This document shows, piece after piece, positions 40,845-52,714 of a stretch of DNA of 64,000 bases. The first letter of the stretch is position 1. Each line of letters begins with the position of its first letter. The stretch is from positions 43,117,001-43,181,000 of the forward strand of contig NC_092523.1 in assembly GCF_037038585.1 (NCBI RefSeq). Direction: 5' to 3'. Under the pieces are notes generated by a model. That model had not been told where the DNA came from, did no database searches, and saw nothing but the letters and a program-made list of their open reading frames with translations. Source of the DNA: Patagioenas fasciata (lineage: Eukaryota; Chordata; Aves; Columbiformes; Columbidae). Made by a program: the position numbers and the translations under genes.

Positions 40845-42910
40845 CGTATCTCTGCTTGAAAACACTACAAACTACCACTGGTACCTCCAAGGGTCACTGG
40901 ATCATGTATTTATCTAGGCAATAAAGTATAAAAACACGACTTTCTACTGGAAGAAAACCTTCAGTTTCTAGGTATACACAACTTATTTCAGTATGAGAAA
41001 TGAATGATAGGATCAGATGTTGCCTTATTGTAGGTTTCATAAAAGCCTCACCCCAATGACTGCTGGAAAACAATAGTATTAACAGGCAGGCTAATCAAAT
41101 AAGGGGAATCAAAGAAAGGCCCTCTCATCTCCTTCCACACAATAAGTAACTTCTTTTGCTCAATGGAAAGAGAGGATGAGGACAGGGATACCATCTTGTG
41201 GCAGGCTGTTGCTTTGTAATGACCTTCTCCTCCTTCTCCCCAAAATCATCTGCTTAAGCTCTGATCACTTCTAAGGTAGATTAGTGGTTTTCTTGATGTT
41301 TACTAGGTACCTAAAAGGTTAAAGCCTTCATACTCCACCAGCACCTCTTTATCTCACATATTGTGTTCAACTGTTCTACTCTAAATACTAACAACAAATA
41401 AATAGTTGCCAAATTGGTTTACCAGTTCAGTATTTTTCCCTATAATATCCACACACAAAAATGTCATCTATGGCTCTGAGAACTAAGATAGGCACATCCA
41501 TTAGGAAAAAAAAAAACATGGCTGACAAGACATATTTCCTTGTTTCTTGTTTCATGTTGCTAAATACCTCTATATTTCTCCCATGTCCATTTTTGTTAGC
41601 TTATGCACCAATTAATGGCTTGGTTAAGCATTTTAGGACACTTACATATGAAAATCCTTCTATAAGAATTAAAAATGTTGGGGTTTTTTGCAGTTGATTT
41701 CTTTAGTTCTGTAAGCAGAACAAAGCATTTTAAGAGCTAACATTTTTTCAGTTCCACATAAAGAACCTGCAAGAGTAGATCTCAAAGCATCACTACTGCA
41801 AACAGCACAACTAGAAGCACAGTGGCTGCAGGGAAATTAAGAGGTTAGACAACAAAAAAGCTAAGGAGAAACAAACAGAGAACTCCACAAGGAGATATTT
41901 TAAGGCTACTGCTTACACCTAAGGGGTTGCTTCATGCCAGATCAAGAAACACTGTAAAAACTCTAACTCTCATATCTGACATCATGACAGTATCAGGCTA
42001 GTATATCTGTAATGAAAATGCAGAGACTCCTAAAAGTATATTTTGACTCAGGAGGGAAAAAGAAAAAATAAAAAAAAATCCATGCCTAGATCAGCTTTAG
42101 CTACCAAAACCAGGGAGAGATTTCAGCAGTAGCAAAAAAACCTCATGACTGATGCCAGTACATCACTACTAAGAGAAGTTCCAGGAATACCCCATTATGC
42201 TCTGGTTTCTTTAAGAGTACAAAAAGTAATTTTCTACTGGCGCCAGTGAATCAGCTATTGCTGTCTCATAAAAGCATCTTTTTAATTATAACAGAGCAAA
42301 CAAGTTACCTATAAGAATAAGTATTCATGGGTAGACTAAGAGAGAATAAATCCGTAGTAATATACTGGAATTTGTTACCGCTCATTAGACCTCGAGAAAC
42401 AGTGAGAAGAGGGATGCAGGCAAGAAAAAGGTGCGATTCAACTAAACATGACAACTTAAGACTGTAGTCAATTTTCTAAAACCAACTGGTCTGTCTTCTC
42501 TTAATTATGGTCAAGATTGGTCTTTTGTAGTGCAGCCAGTTTCTGAACAATATGCTTATTATTACTGTTACATTTCATGGAGAATTGCATTGCACTGAAG
42601 GGTATCTGGACAATGGAGATTGTAAAAAGACTCCTGCAATTTAAAGCAGAATTTCTCCTTCCTTTTGCCCAGTGCTGCACTAATAATTGAAATTCCTTCT
42701 GGGTAATGTTTTCCCTTTTTTACTTATCTTGTTTGGGCAAAATACTCAAATATGCATTTCATAACTAAATGTAATTTCCTTTCCTGTTTAACATACACAG
42801 GAATTTTCATAGGAGTTATTTCTTTTCCTCCACCATAAAGAAAAGTAAAAAGTTAAATACTGTCTATAGTCCTCAGTCCTGTCTCCAGCCAAGCACCAAA
42901 GGAGACCAAA

Positions 42911-42947
42911 ACCACCACCACCACCACCAACAACAACAAACAAACAA
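42911..42947. repeat. Compound (ACC)n(AAC)n(AAAC)n microsatellite
   Basis: About six ACC units pass into AAC and then CAAA units. Perfect short repeats, probably length-variable. Confidence 0.85.
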
Positions 42948-44266
42948 AATAGAAAACAAGAAAATAAAAAACCCCATACAAAACCCAGGCAAAAGTTTAC
43001 TCCTACTTCCAGAAAAGACATTCTCACCTTCCAGTAACATGCCATTCAAGGACTTCCTACACGCAAGGTAATACCTTTACAGAGTAGTAATCAACAGACA
43101 AAATGTACACGTGTTCAAAAGGTCAAATTTAGCCAACCACAATAAAAACATATTCTGGCAAATAAATCCACAAGTAAATTAAAATAATAAAGATGAACCA
43201 TATGAACTTTCTAGATTAACTGAGTGACTCTGATCCTTATTTTAGAATGAAGATCAAAGAATCAGCTTTTCCATGCTGCAGAAGTGCATTCGCTCGTGTG
43301 AAGCCTCCAGTTTTGGGCCCTCTAAGAAGACTTATTTCTATATAAGAAACATGGCCAAAGAAGCACCAGGTTTGTAGATGGGATTAAGAAAGAAAACATT
43401 GCAGAGATTATGAGGAAGCTTCTCCTGTTCACCACTGCTGTTAAGTCCACTGCTTTAAAGGTGGTTTCAGTAGTCCAAGGCACCCCAACAGTGGTCCGAC
43501 TAACCTTTCTAGCTAGAGTAACCTTACAACCTTACAGCTCTAGATAAGGTTATATGTTCATGCCCAACCACAAAGTTGCACAGTCTCTGAGGAATATATC
43601 AACCATACCCAGAGTTCCTAATTTTACATCTTCACACATGAACATTTGGGCTCAGTTCACACTGTCTATCCAAATACCAGTATACTCTGACAGAAAATGC
43701 TTTAGGGCCAGTCTTCTCCAGTTATCTTTTCCCTCTGTGAAATGAGAAAGTAAAGCTTAAAACCAGAAAACTAAATTTGCCATGGAACAGCAAGAAATCA
43801 CCAAAGAAGAGTTAACTCTTCAGTTTTATTCAGAAGCCTTTCTTATACAGGAAGGTTTCTGGTTCTCCTTTATATGAAGTCAGCACTTCAGCAAAAGAAG
43901 CTACACCCTAGACAGGATTCTTATTAAAGCCCAGAGCAAAGCCAAACTAGGTAACTACGCTTCATGTGAAATCACCAGCATCACACCTTTCAGATTATGT
44001 AAAGGAAAATGCTGCAATAAGAAGAAATCTGTCTTGTAAAGACAATACCAAAAATCAAACAGCACAACTATATACTTTGTATAAGCTGATTTCATTAAAC
44101 CTGTCAGTTCACATGGCTCAGCACTACTTATATAGGTCTTTCTTTACCTTAAGGTTATATCAGCATAACTGCCCCCTTCCACCACCACCATCCTGTCCCC
44201 AAACACAAAATGTCTACTGTGATGCGGTCCGTTGGTCTATACATAGATTTTGCACAGTCAACTTAC

Positions 44267-44379
44267 TTTTCTTTCTTTTCCTGTTTGTGTGCTTCTCTTG
44301 CAAGCTGTGCAGCTTTTCTGCTGTACGGATGGATAACTTTCTTCTCTTGCTTCCCTCCTTGTGTTTTTCGTAACTTTGG
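44267..44379 (-). CDS. TMA16: TMA16 exon 2
   Basis: 113-bp exon in phase 0: [20 protein letters not shown], then [17 protein letters not shown] and two bases of a lysine codon. It encodes the basic amino-terminal region of TMA16 (human: [28 protein letters not shown]). The acceptor is CTTTTCAG|CCAAAG and the donor is AA|GTAAGT. It starts with the proline codon that would follow an initiator Met, so exon 1 must end exactly after ATG. Confidence 0.95.
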
Positions 44380-45608
44380 CTGAAAAGAAATCAAAGATGG
44401 TTTACACTACTGAAGTTAATTAAAACATTAAAGTTAAGAGCATACACCATTGTCCAGACCAAAAACATTGTGCATCAATAGCTCAGAAAGCCCTGAGCTT
44501 ATAGCAGCAGCTTATCAGTTCTACCAGTTAGATCTTACTCTCCTCAGTAACAAACAAAATTACTTGAACATGGTACATGGTGTAACAAAACTACCAGAGC
44601 ACTGAAAATGCTGTAAGTAATCTTGCACAGTGACTACTCTCAAAATACCTATTTTGTAGAACCCTGCAGCTAGGAAACTAAAATTATCTCTGGGTACATT
44701 TGCAGTAAATGTCTCCATTCAACTGGTATCCAATTATTGCATCTGGATTTCTGACAAAGGCCATATGTAATTTGTACAACATAACAAAAATGGATACTCT
44801 TATCCCCCCTCTGCAGACCATGAGTGCCTCACACTAGGCAGCAGCCTGAGGCTTTCCATCACTAGCTGTTTGTGCAGCAGAGATGTAATACTACTCGCAA
44901 ATTTTAAAAATATGGTAACATTAGTTTAAGTGATGTTACTTTTTGGTGAAAAGGTGTTTGAACAAAACTGAAAAGCTTTATCAAACGATATACAATTTAA
45001 ATTCTTTAAAGTAAGAACTGTATGCACAAAACAAACGCCTGAAAAAAAGGAAGCTAAATGTGTACATGCGTACGTGTGATGCAGGAAACAGCATTCAGTA
45101 CATCGTATTGTCTGTGTAAGCATCAGTGTTTGAGATTGCAAAAGAAAGAAGCCTTGTTAAGTCGAAAACAAATTATCCTGAGCACCTAAATGCCTCGTGA
45201 GGCACCCTGCCCCAGTTTCACACCTCAGCCCCGCTCCTCCCGTCAATCCGGCGCTGCCCGCTGCTGCCACAAAACCAGCCCCGCCGCCCGGGCTCACCGC
45301 CGGCCAGGCCGAACGCCTCCCGAGAGGACGGGCAGGGTCCCTCGGGGCTCCCGAAGAGGGAGCAGCTTTTAAATGCAGGCTGGGGTCACCGCCGCTCACG
45401 GCCCACAGGGCCGCCTGCCGTCTCTCAGGGTCCCCGCCGCAGCCTCCCAGGGCCTCCCCAGGAACGCGGTGTGGCCGCTCCCGGTGGGAAGGGAAAGGCC
45501 GGGACCGCCCTGTGGGGAGCCCCCCGCCGCCCCAAAGGTGGCCGTGGCCGCAGCCCTACCCGTATCACCATCTCCATGCCCTCCCCATGCCCGTCCCACC
45601 GCACACAC
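44380..45608 (-). other. TMA16: TMA16 intron 1
   Basis: 1229-bp intron if translation starts at 45611. Its first part (on the - strand) is still inside the CpG island, which is usual for a first intron. The rest is AT-rich and without recognisable features. Confidence 0.65.
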
Positions 45609-45760
45609 CATGGCGACCAACCCTCCTTCCGCCGCGGTGCAGCAGCCAAAGGGACCCGGGCGGGCGGCGGGGCGGGCGTTTCGGTTCCGCGACGGGGCGG
45701 TGCCCGGTACCTCCGGGTTCACTGACACCCCCCGCATTATTTGCTTCGAGCGTGACTTTT
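45190..45760 (-). promoter_or_regulatory. TMA16: CpG-island promoter of TMA16
   Basis: Sharply GC- and CpG-rich block in otherwise AT-rich DNA. It has GC-box (Sp1-type) motifs GGGGCGGGC and GGGGCGG at 45669-45700 and, on the - strand, CGGCGGAAGG (an ETS-type CGGAAG core) just upstream of the proposed start codon. No TATA box is apparent, as expected for a housekeeping ribosome-biogenesis gene. Long open frames on both strands here come from low stop-codon frequency in GC-rich DNA and are not genes. Whether a divergent transcript also starts here is unknown. Confidence 0.75.
45609..45611 (-). CDS. TMA16: TMA16 exon 1, start codon (inferred)
   Basis: On the - strand, GTCGCCATGG gives a strong start context (G at -3, G at +4) with ATG directly followed by GTGTGTGC, a usable donor. 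That makes a coding first exon consisting only of ATG, in phase with exon 2, which begins PKLRK. A second ATG|GTGATA at 45569-45571 is an alternative with weaker context. I preferred 45611 because of its start context; transcript data would decide. Confidence 0.55.
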
Positions 45761-48700
45761 CCTTTTTCGGGAAAACAAGCAGAGGAAGAACGCAAAGGTG
45801 CAAGTTGCCCCAGGCTGCAGTATTGGAACACCACTGACTTGTGCACTGGTCCACAGACCCACAGAACGGTTTGCATTGTGTAGCAGTCGTAACAGGAAAC
45901 TGAACACTGGATTTTAAATCCTCCATCCAAGTAAACAGATCTAGCATAATGCTGTTGAATAGCACTGGCATCATAGTAGCGAACTTGAGAATAGTTCTGG
46001 TTTAATGCTGTTCAAATCTACATGGGACCAGCAACTTACATTTAGCTGGGGGATACGGAAGGAGGCATATTTTGAAAGGGAGTTAATGGTGAAATCAAAT
46101 ATAAATCAGACAATGTGGTAAAAAGACAGTGAAAACATTTTGACAGTGGGTTGCCACTCCTGAATGCAAGCCAAAGTTGAAAAAAAACCAAACAAACAAG
46201 AGAAGATTCTTTGTTAATTTGTATGAACAAAAATGTGGCTTTTTTTTTTTTTTGTCTGCTAAGAAAAAGCAGTCTTTACTTAATTATTTGCTTTTAGACA
46301 CACAGTTTCCAACCTTACACCGTGACCCCGTTGTGACTGCAGTCCTTGCCTTCCTTCCACTCCCAAATGCAAACACAAGTGCCAGCACCAGCCTTCACCA
46401 GCAGCCGCTCCAGCCTCCCACAGATTAATGTCCTTAGCTCGGATACGTTAGAGTGTGCATGTCTGGACTCAACAGCTGTACTATTCCTGGCAGAATAACA
46501 GAAACAAACTGCTTTGGTCTCCAGTTAGCTATCGTCTCCCAGAGACATGCTGGGTGGGAAGCAGGCAGAGGTGTGGAACCAGCTTTACTTCATGGTTGGG
46601 ACACATGCTGTAGATGAAAGGTATCCACAGTGCAGGATTGCCAAGACTCATTCTATCTAAGCTTAATTTTTTAATTGGAATACTAAAAAAGAAACGTAGG
46701 CTCTGCAGATACTTAATGGGCAGCTCCAAGGGGCTATTCAGCCAGTCTTTCGTCATTAACTATAACGAGACCCTTGGGTGATGATGCATCTAATTTGATG
46801 ACCTAGTTACAAACCAAAAACTATTCAATGTAAATGTGCACCAATTCCTTGTCCAATCTTCTTCTTTAAATAGTGTGTAACCTGGAAAAAAAAAAAATTG
46901 CTTTTTAACACTTGACTCTCTCCATATAAAAAGGATCTTTTGTAAAATGTCTTGACAGCTATGTAGAATAACTGCTCTTTAAATTCTCCTAAGTCATATA
47001 TTTATCCTGGTGGGGGGAGAAGGTGGGCATGACACAATAATCTAAATTCAGCATGTTGATATATGCATCTTAATTTGCATTTTTCACATTAATTTTGCCA
47101 ATACTATTGCAAATGCATAAATTAAAATAAAGGGATACCTGGCTATCATAGTCTTTCCTACAGTGTTCTGTCTCAATGAGACAAAACAAAATGGGTTTAG
47201 TAACTACAGGTTAAATATTCTTACATCCCAAACCAGGCTTGGTATTAAATTCCATTTACTATGGAACATCATGTTAAAAAATATAAAGCAGTAACTACAA
47301 TATGGTACTTACGAGACAGAATCCATACAGTTCTGAGAAGGAGACCCCAATATAATGACAATACCATGTATCAGATGCTCAGAAATTCTGACATGTAAAA
47401 TTTAGACCAATTGATCTATAAAATCCAGACCAGTTTCTGAATATTCCGATTTACAGTGTTACAACTGCATTAATTAGAATGGAGGTTAAAATTGCAGTTT
47501 TAATAAAATGCAAATCTCCTGAGTTCAAGGGAGTCAGCAAAAGGTTAAAGCAATTAACAGCTGGGTTTAGAAGCAAGAAAAAAGTAATGAACAGGGGAAA
47601 CTCTTCAGTGAGGAAACAGTGAGTAGTCAGACATGACTTTGACAGGATCTGCCTTGGCCTGAAATGCACCTGTAGTAGAGCTTTTGTGGAAAGACACATG
47701 TAGAATTTCTTGACTATACTCCATATTATTAATTAGACAATGCAATACAGTACAAATATAAAATTGTAGTTATGCCTACAGTTATTTTGTGGATTTTTTA
47801 AAGCTAATCTGTCTTACATTTGTGATTTTTGTATGTGCTTTTACCTTAATGAATGAAGGATATAGCCACCTGATGGTAAACATAATACAAAATACACTGC
47901 TAACTTTAAATTGTGTTTGGTTGGTTTGTTTTTTTTTTCATGGTGCTTGGTTTGTTTTGTTTTATGTTTCACATAGTGTATATTTATTGCAAAGTTCCTG
48001 ATGAATAATATGCTCTTAGGAATGTCAATTTCATTCTATACATGCAGAGTTCAAATCTGCTCACAGCAACAAGGCTATAAATGAAACTGGTATGGTACTG
48101 TTTCAGGGATTGTTCAAATGTAAATAAATTGGGTAAGTCACCGAAACTGATACATCATCTAGGTTATTTTTAAATGAACCTTTAGGAGAGTAAATCAACT
48201 AATACTGAACTCAGCGTTGTCACAGTTCAGTCACTGATTGAGTTTCAGCAAATGAAGATGCATTCACTTGTTAAAGGCATACCCTAATATTTGCTCTATC
48301 CTGATTTCATAAATACAATGCCATTTGCTTTTAATTCAGCCAGGTTTATGCTTTGAAATTACATTCCTATCAATTCCATGCGATTGTTTAATTCTAGAGT
48401 TTACAGATTATGGACATGTTTATCTACAAACGGAGGCAATATTTCTACAATTTGACTTTAATGACTCAACAGAGCTATAAATGAAGGCAAGAGAGCCTTG
48501 TTTTGGAATTTGTGTTCTTCACATGGATTACAGCAGCTTTGCAAGCATTTGTTTGAAATTTTCTTTAAACTGCTTATATATGATAAATTTGTTTTTTTGC
48601 TGTCATTGATTCTTGTGTATTTTGCACTGATACCTTAATTTCTCTGCTGATAAACTAAGAAAAGGTACGAGAGAAGTACTTACTTATATAATTTACTCTT

Positions 48701-51700
48701 CCCTTTCTGGTTTACAACTATTTCTAAACTATACAGCACAAGAAACTACTAAGAATACCCAATGTGCTCCTTTGATTACGTTCCATGCTACCTCTTTCTG
48801 CATTTCTCAGTTTTTCTAAATGCTGTTACTTTGTTGTTGTTGTTGTTTTTAATCTCTCCTTTCTAATTACTCTCAAACTCTTCTTAATGGATTCCTTTCA
48901 CTAATCAGAGAAGCAGAAGACCACTTGTTCCTTTTGACAGGGCCTCCTAGGCTAATGAAATTACCTGGCATAGTCAGCCATTTTATCAATCCTGTTAACC
49001 TTTTAAAATTAGTGCTCTTGCTACTTTATTTGTTTAGATTTTTAAGAGGCTCTCTAGTGCTGTATGTGCTTACAGATACTTTAAAATACTAAATAAGATT
49101 TAGTGTACTAAAAAATATGTAACAAAAATCATGATCTATGCAAATAACCTACAGTGTCTTGTAAAATCATCCTCTTCTATCTCATCTGTTTCCTCCTTTC
49201 CTGTTCCCTGTGCTTCCACCACAGTCCCCAAAAATTAGTGCATCATAAAACAGAAATGTTTCAAATTAACCAGTTCTATATACTTTGAAAGAACCTGGTC
49301 ACACAGCAGCCAGGTAGCATATCAGTTTCAAGATATTGGTCATATTAATAGAATTGAAAGTTTAAAACTTTGCTAGATGAAAAAAACCTGAAATGAGACT
49401 ATGGAGTAGTAGTATAACATGCTGCTGCTGTATAGCATGGCATCTTCAGCAAAGAAAATAAAATCTGCTATATTAGGTTCTTTAGATACTCTATTTCATG
49501 GGCTCCCTTAAGGACCAATCCTGCTCAGGGTGCAAGTGAGTAGTTACATTTATACAGTTCTAAAATTACATTTGGCTTTTTGAAGGCAACTGCGAGGCCG
49601 ATGTGGCCCCCAGTGAAAATTAGTTTGACACTCCTGATATGGAAAATGGTTACTGAGTTAGCCTAAAAAAAACAATATTTCTATGCAACACAGAAAAATG
49701 TGAAATCTCAGTGTTTTGTGTGCCATTAAATTCTGAGTGACAGTAGATAATGTTTTAGTCCTATCTGTTGTCTTTTGAGTGGTCTCATCCTTTTCAATCT
49801 TCTTTACTTCATGCCCTGTAGCTGCAGCAGTTGAGGCTATTATATGAACATATTGTATAATATTTTAGATGAGGTGACTCTGTAAATTCAATTTCGTCTG
49901 AGATTCATGGAAACAAGTGTCATCCATCAGGTCTCAGGAAGTTTTCACCAGCTCCTGTAGCACACTTATTGGGGTGTCAGGTGACTGAAGCTACAAATAA
50001 TTGCTGATTTTGATGTTCATACTGACTTTTTTCCTCTTTTTTTAAAACTTGGAATAGACTTTCTTATTACTGCAGTGAAAGGACATCACAATATTATGCA
50101 CAACTAAAATATGCATAATACAACCCTCTGATATTTTCAGTTTAAAATAATGTAATCTGCATAACTTCTGCAGTGTTACACCACATTACAGTAAGCGAGC
50201 ATCTCTCCTACAATGTTTATTTTTCATTAGATAATCCACATACTTTCAAGTTTCAAACTGGGTCCACAAGAGTGATCTGGGGATAGTTTAGATAAACATA
50301 TTCACTGTTATGGTTGTATACATGTATCACAAACGATATCCTTTCATATTTTGTTTGACTGATTTAGCTGGTTTACATCATTCCTCATTAGACGTAACTT
50401 CTCCTTGTAAACCTTCCACGATCCTAATAATCCTTCTGGTTAGTTATCTCTGTAGTCCATATCCAACAGTGTGTATATTCCCCCTCTCCCCAAAAAAAAA
50501 AAAAAAAATCTTACCCTACTTAATGGTAATACTTGTTTTGACAGAGGATCTTCAATCAAGAAAATGTGGTGTTTAGTTTTGTAGGTCCTTATTAATAATA
50601 TAAATCCAGGAAAAGTAATTGAAATGTGACATGGTTCATCAAACATAATTTTGTTGGACTCATTTTTGTGCATATCTTAAGCATCAGGAAGATACAATTT
50701 CCATAACATCGTATAGGAGAAAATATAGATGGGGTCTCCAATGGATAGAGTGTCATTTGCTGAAATACATAAGATAAATCAAGAAACTGAGGTATTAGAA
50801 GAGGCACATTATGTTTCATTTAAGATTACAGTAACTGCATTGGTCATAATGAGAAATTTGTTAATTTTACCCTGGATAAATATAGAGATATTAGTCTGTG
50901 AATCAAGTGCACTTCTCCCACTGTTGTAAGAAACACTGGAAGCACAGAGTCAACAGTTACCCCAATCTAAATCATTACTGAATGCAATTACTGTCAGAGC
51001 AATCATTGCATCATTGTGTAACATAGCGACCACTGTGTAATGCACATCTCCTGTAAGAAACTAAAATTGCCTAAAGGCAGAAATCTACAGTGAGCTCTGT
51101 GTAGGTTAATGACACTGAATAGAGGTAATGAAATCCTGGGAAATCTCTGCCTCCAAATTCAGAGCTGCTCAAATGTAGCTCTGCAGTGATGCAACTGCAT
51201 TTATGGCAACTGCATTGCCATTAATGAAAGGCAATTTTCTCGCTAGCTGTCACCTGACACTTACAGCAAAATTGATTACATTCCCTGTGCTGTGGCTACC
51301 ATATTCTTTGTATGTTAAAAATTACTTTGGAGAAGAAAACTCATTGGAGTTAAACTTGTTGCATAGCTGCTGGTAATTAAAAACAGTATAAAAAGAAACT
51401 ATATTTAGAATATAAACACTTTCACAGTATTACAAGACAGCTGCACTAGCTACTATGGCTCTGATGCTTGGTGTTGCTATTTATCATGAGTTCACTTCCT
51501 TGTGAAATTCCAAATTTCAAACCAAACCAAAAGCTTTCTGGCAGAAGAAGTAGAGGAAATATTTCTTTCACAAATAAAGGAAATTGTCTGTAAAAATAAT
51601 TTTGAAATAATTTTAACTCTTTTCCATAGAAGATCTTTAGATTAATTAACATTACATTCTAGAAAATCAGGCTCTGATGCTTATCACTCAAAGCGAGACG

Positions 51701-52154
51701 CTGAAGTCGCCTTGCTCACTGCTGCATAGACTTGGAAGCTATTTTGGAGAGACTGGAAAAAAAAATGTGCCCTGCCCAGACTCTCTTTTATAGCATCCAT
51801 GAGCAATCTTGCCTCCAGCACTCATTTCCTGCCATGCTAAGGAAAAGGTTGCATAATGTATATTTTTCTGTCTAAATGGCCCTCAAGGTTGCAAGCTGGG
51901 GCAAAAGCCTTCACATCAGTATTGACTTCAGCATCATACTGACTGTAATCTGCATCGCTAAGCCAGAAACCCAGAAGTTCTTGGTTTGACATTGGTGAGA
52001 GAAAGGGAAAACGCTGCAACAGAAATTCTCTGTTCCTAAAGGTCACCAGCCAGACCCTCAGGTTTTATAGCTGGCACTGCTGTGAGGCTGGAATATAATT
52101 TGACATTACTTTTCTTTCTTTAGGGATCACAGTCATTGAAGGCAGTATTTCAAG
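45761..52154. other. Intergenic sequence upstream of TMA16
   Basis: About 6.4 kb between the TMA16 promoter and the retroviral insertion. AT-rich, with a T-run at about 46239-46254, a GTT microsatellite at 48834-48848 and a possible DNA-transposon scrap near 49585-49635. No open frame resembling a known protein. Confidence 0.65.
49585..49635. mobile_element. Possible hAT-like DNA-transposon remnant
   Basis: The wording CGAGGCCGATGTGGCCCCCA, then a short gap, then TTAGTTTGACACTCCTG resembles the terminal part of ancient non-autonomous DNA transposons, in which GTGGCCC and TTTGACACCCCTG motifs are conserved. Only one end is visible. Classification is from memory and weak. Confidence 0.3.
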
Positions 52155-52160
52155 CAACAG
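52155..52160. repeat. Target-site duplication, left copy
   Basis: CAACAG directly before the 5' LTR. It is matched by CAACAG at 58281-58286 directly after the 3' LTR. Six bases is the duplication length produced by class II (alpha/beta-type) retroviral integrases. Confidence 0.85.
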
Positions 52161-52430
52161 TGTGGAGAGTCTCTGGCTGTGTGCTGTGAACAAGCCAGGG
52201 CTTGATGCGGCTGTGCTACACGGAAGGATTTCCCTGAGACACCAGAGACAAAAGGAAAGTAAACAGAAGCTGGTCTGCCCTCAACCCGGGCTGCAGGAGG
52301 GGCGTTGCCGCTGCGCATGAACAGTCTGTGAACAGTGCCCTGCAGCCAATCACCATAGTGGGGGGGGATGAGTGACTGTGAGTGTAACCAATTGTAGCCT
52401 GCACTTGCCGCATGGCCTTTTGGTATAGAG

Positions 52431-52438
52431 TATATAAG
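52431..52438 (+). promoter_or_regulatory. LTR TATA box
   Basis: TATATAAG, about 80 bp downstream of a CCAAT box, predicts transcription start near 52460. The same promoter is present in the 3' LTR at 58102-58109, from which it could read rightwards into host DNA. Confidence 0.8.
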
Positions 52439-52492
52439 GCTTGGAAAAACGTGGTCTCGGGGACATTGATATTCAGTGTTGTTTAAGAGTTC

Positions 52493-52498
52493 ATTAAA
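52493..52498 (+). terminator. LTR polyadenylation signal (5' copy)
   Basis: ATTAAA about 55 bp downstream of the TATA box. It places the R region at roughly 52460-52515. The working copy for the provirus transcript is the identical hexamer in the 3' LTR at 58164-58169. Confidence 0.7.
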
Positions 52499-52611
52499 GA
52501 GTACGGATGGTAAATTCACATTGAATTAGACTCCTTACTCTCGCCCGGCCCGCCCGTTCGATCAAAGAGCTTATGCCGGCGTCTGGATTCGTCGAATTTG
52601 CTACCGCCACA

Positions 52612-52714
52612 TTTGGTAGCAGAGGATGGTTCGTTAGCAGAGCATAACGCTTCGGATCTACATATGGTAGCAGAACGATGGATCGTTAGCAAAGCATATC
52701 GCTCCGGATCGAAA
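52612..52714 (+). repeat. Imperfect 51-bp tandem repeat covering the primer-binding site
   Basis: Unit 1 (52612-52662) begins TTTGGTAGCAGA. Unit 2 (52663-52714) begins TATGGTAGCAGA. Both continue with ...CGTTAGCARAGCATAWCGCTYCGGATC. About five in six positions agree. TAGCAGA/TAGCAAA recurs four times (52617, 52635, 52668, 52687). Unit 2 also contains AACGATGGATCGTT (52674-52687), a perfect 6-bp inverted repeat around GG. Confidence 0.85.
52614..52631 (+). promoter_or_regulatory. Primer-binding site for initiator methionine tRNA
   Basis: TGGTAGCAGAGGATGGTT is the exact complement of the last 18 bases (with CCA) of vertebrate initiator tRNA-Met, which ends ACCATCCTCTGCTACCA. The site lies two bases after the CA that can be taken as the LTR end. 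The match stops at base 19. Confidence 0.9.

Larger units (their letters stand above)
39009..44266 (-). other. TMA16: TMA16 intron 2
   Basis: 5258-bp intron. It contains a CpG-bearing patch with RFX/CRE-like motifs (40779-40844) and a compound ACC/AAC/AAAC microsatellite (42911-42947), both listed separately. The rest is AT-rich with no recognisable element. Confidence 0.85.
52161..52609 (+). repeat. 5' LTR
   Basis: 449 bp, starts TGTGGAGAGT and ends GCTACCGCCA. I compared it with the 3' LTR across its whole length and found no difference. It contains a CCAAT box (AGCCAATC, about 52344-52351), a TATA box (52431-52438) and an ATTAAA polyadenylation signal (52493-52498), giving a normal U3-R-U5 order. 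An 8-base G-run lies at about 52369-52377. The right boundary could instead be set 2 bp later (CCACA); see findings. Confidence 0.95.

Noticed and set aside
45190..45980. Long open frames on both strands (up to 228 codons) in the CpG island
   Set aside because: They are low-complexity Pro/Ala/Arg/Gly translations that overlap each other in several frames. GC-rich DNA has few stops. No domain or splice structure supports a gene.
52133..52519. 128-codon minus-strand ORF across the 5' LTR, repeated at 57786-58190
   Set aside because: It is the antisense of the LTR and appears twice only because the LTRs are identical. No recognisable domain and no promoter evidence.
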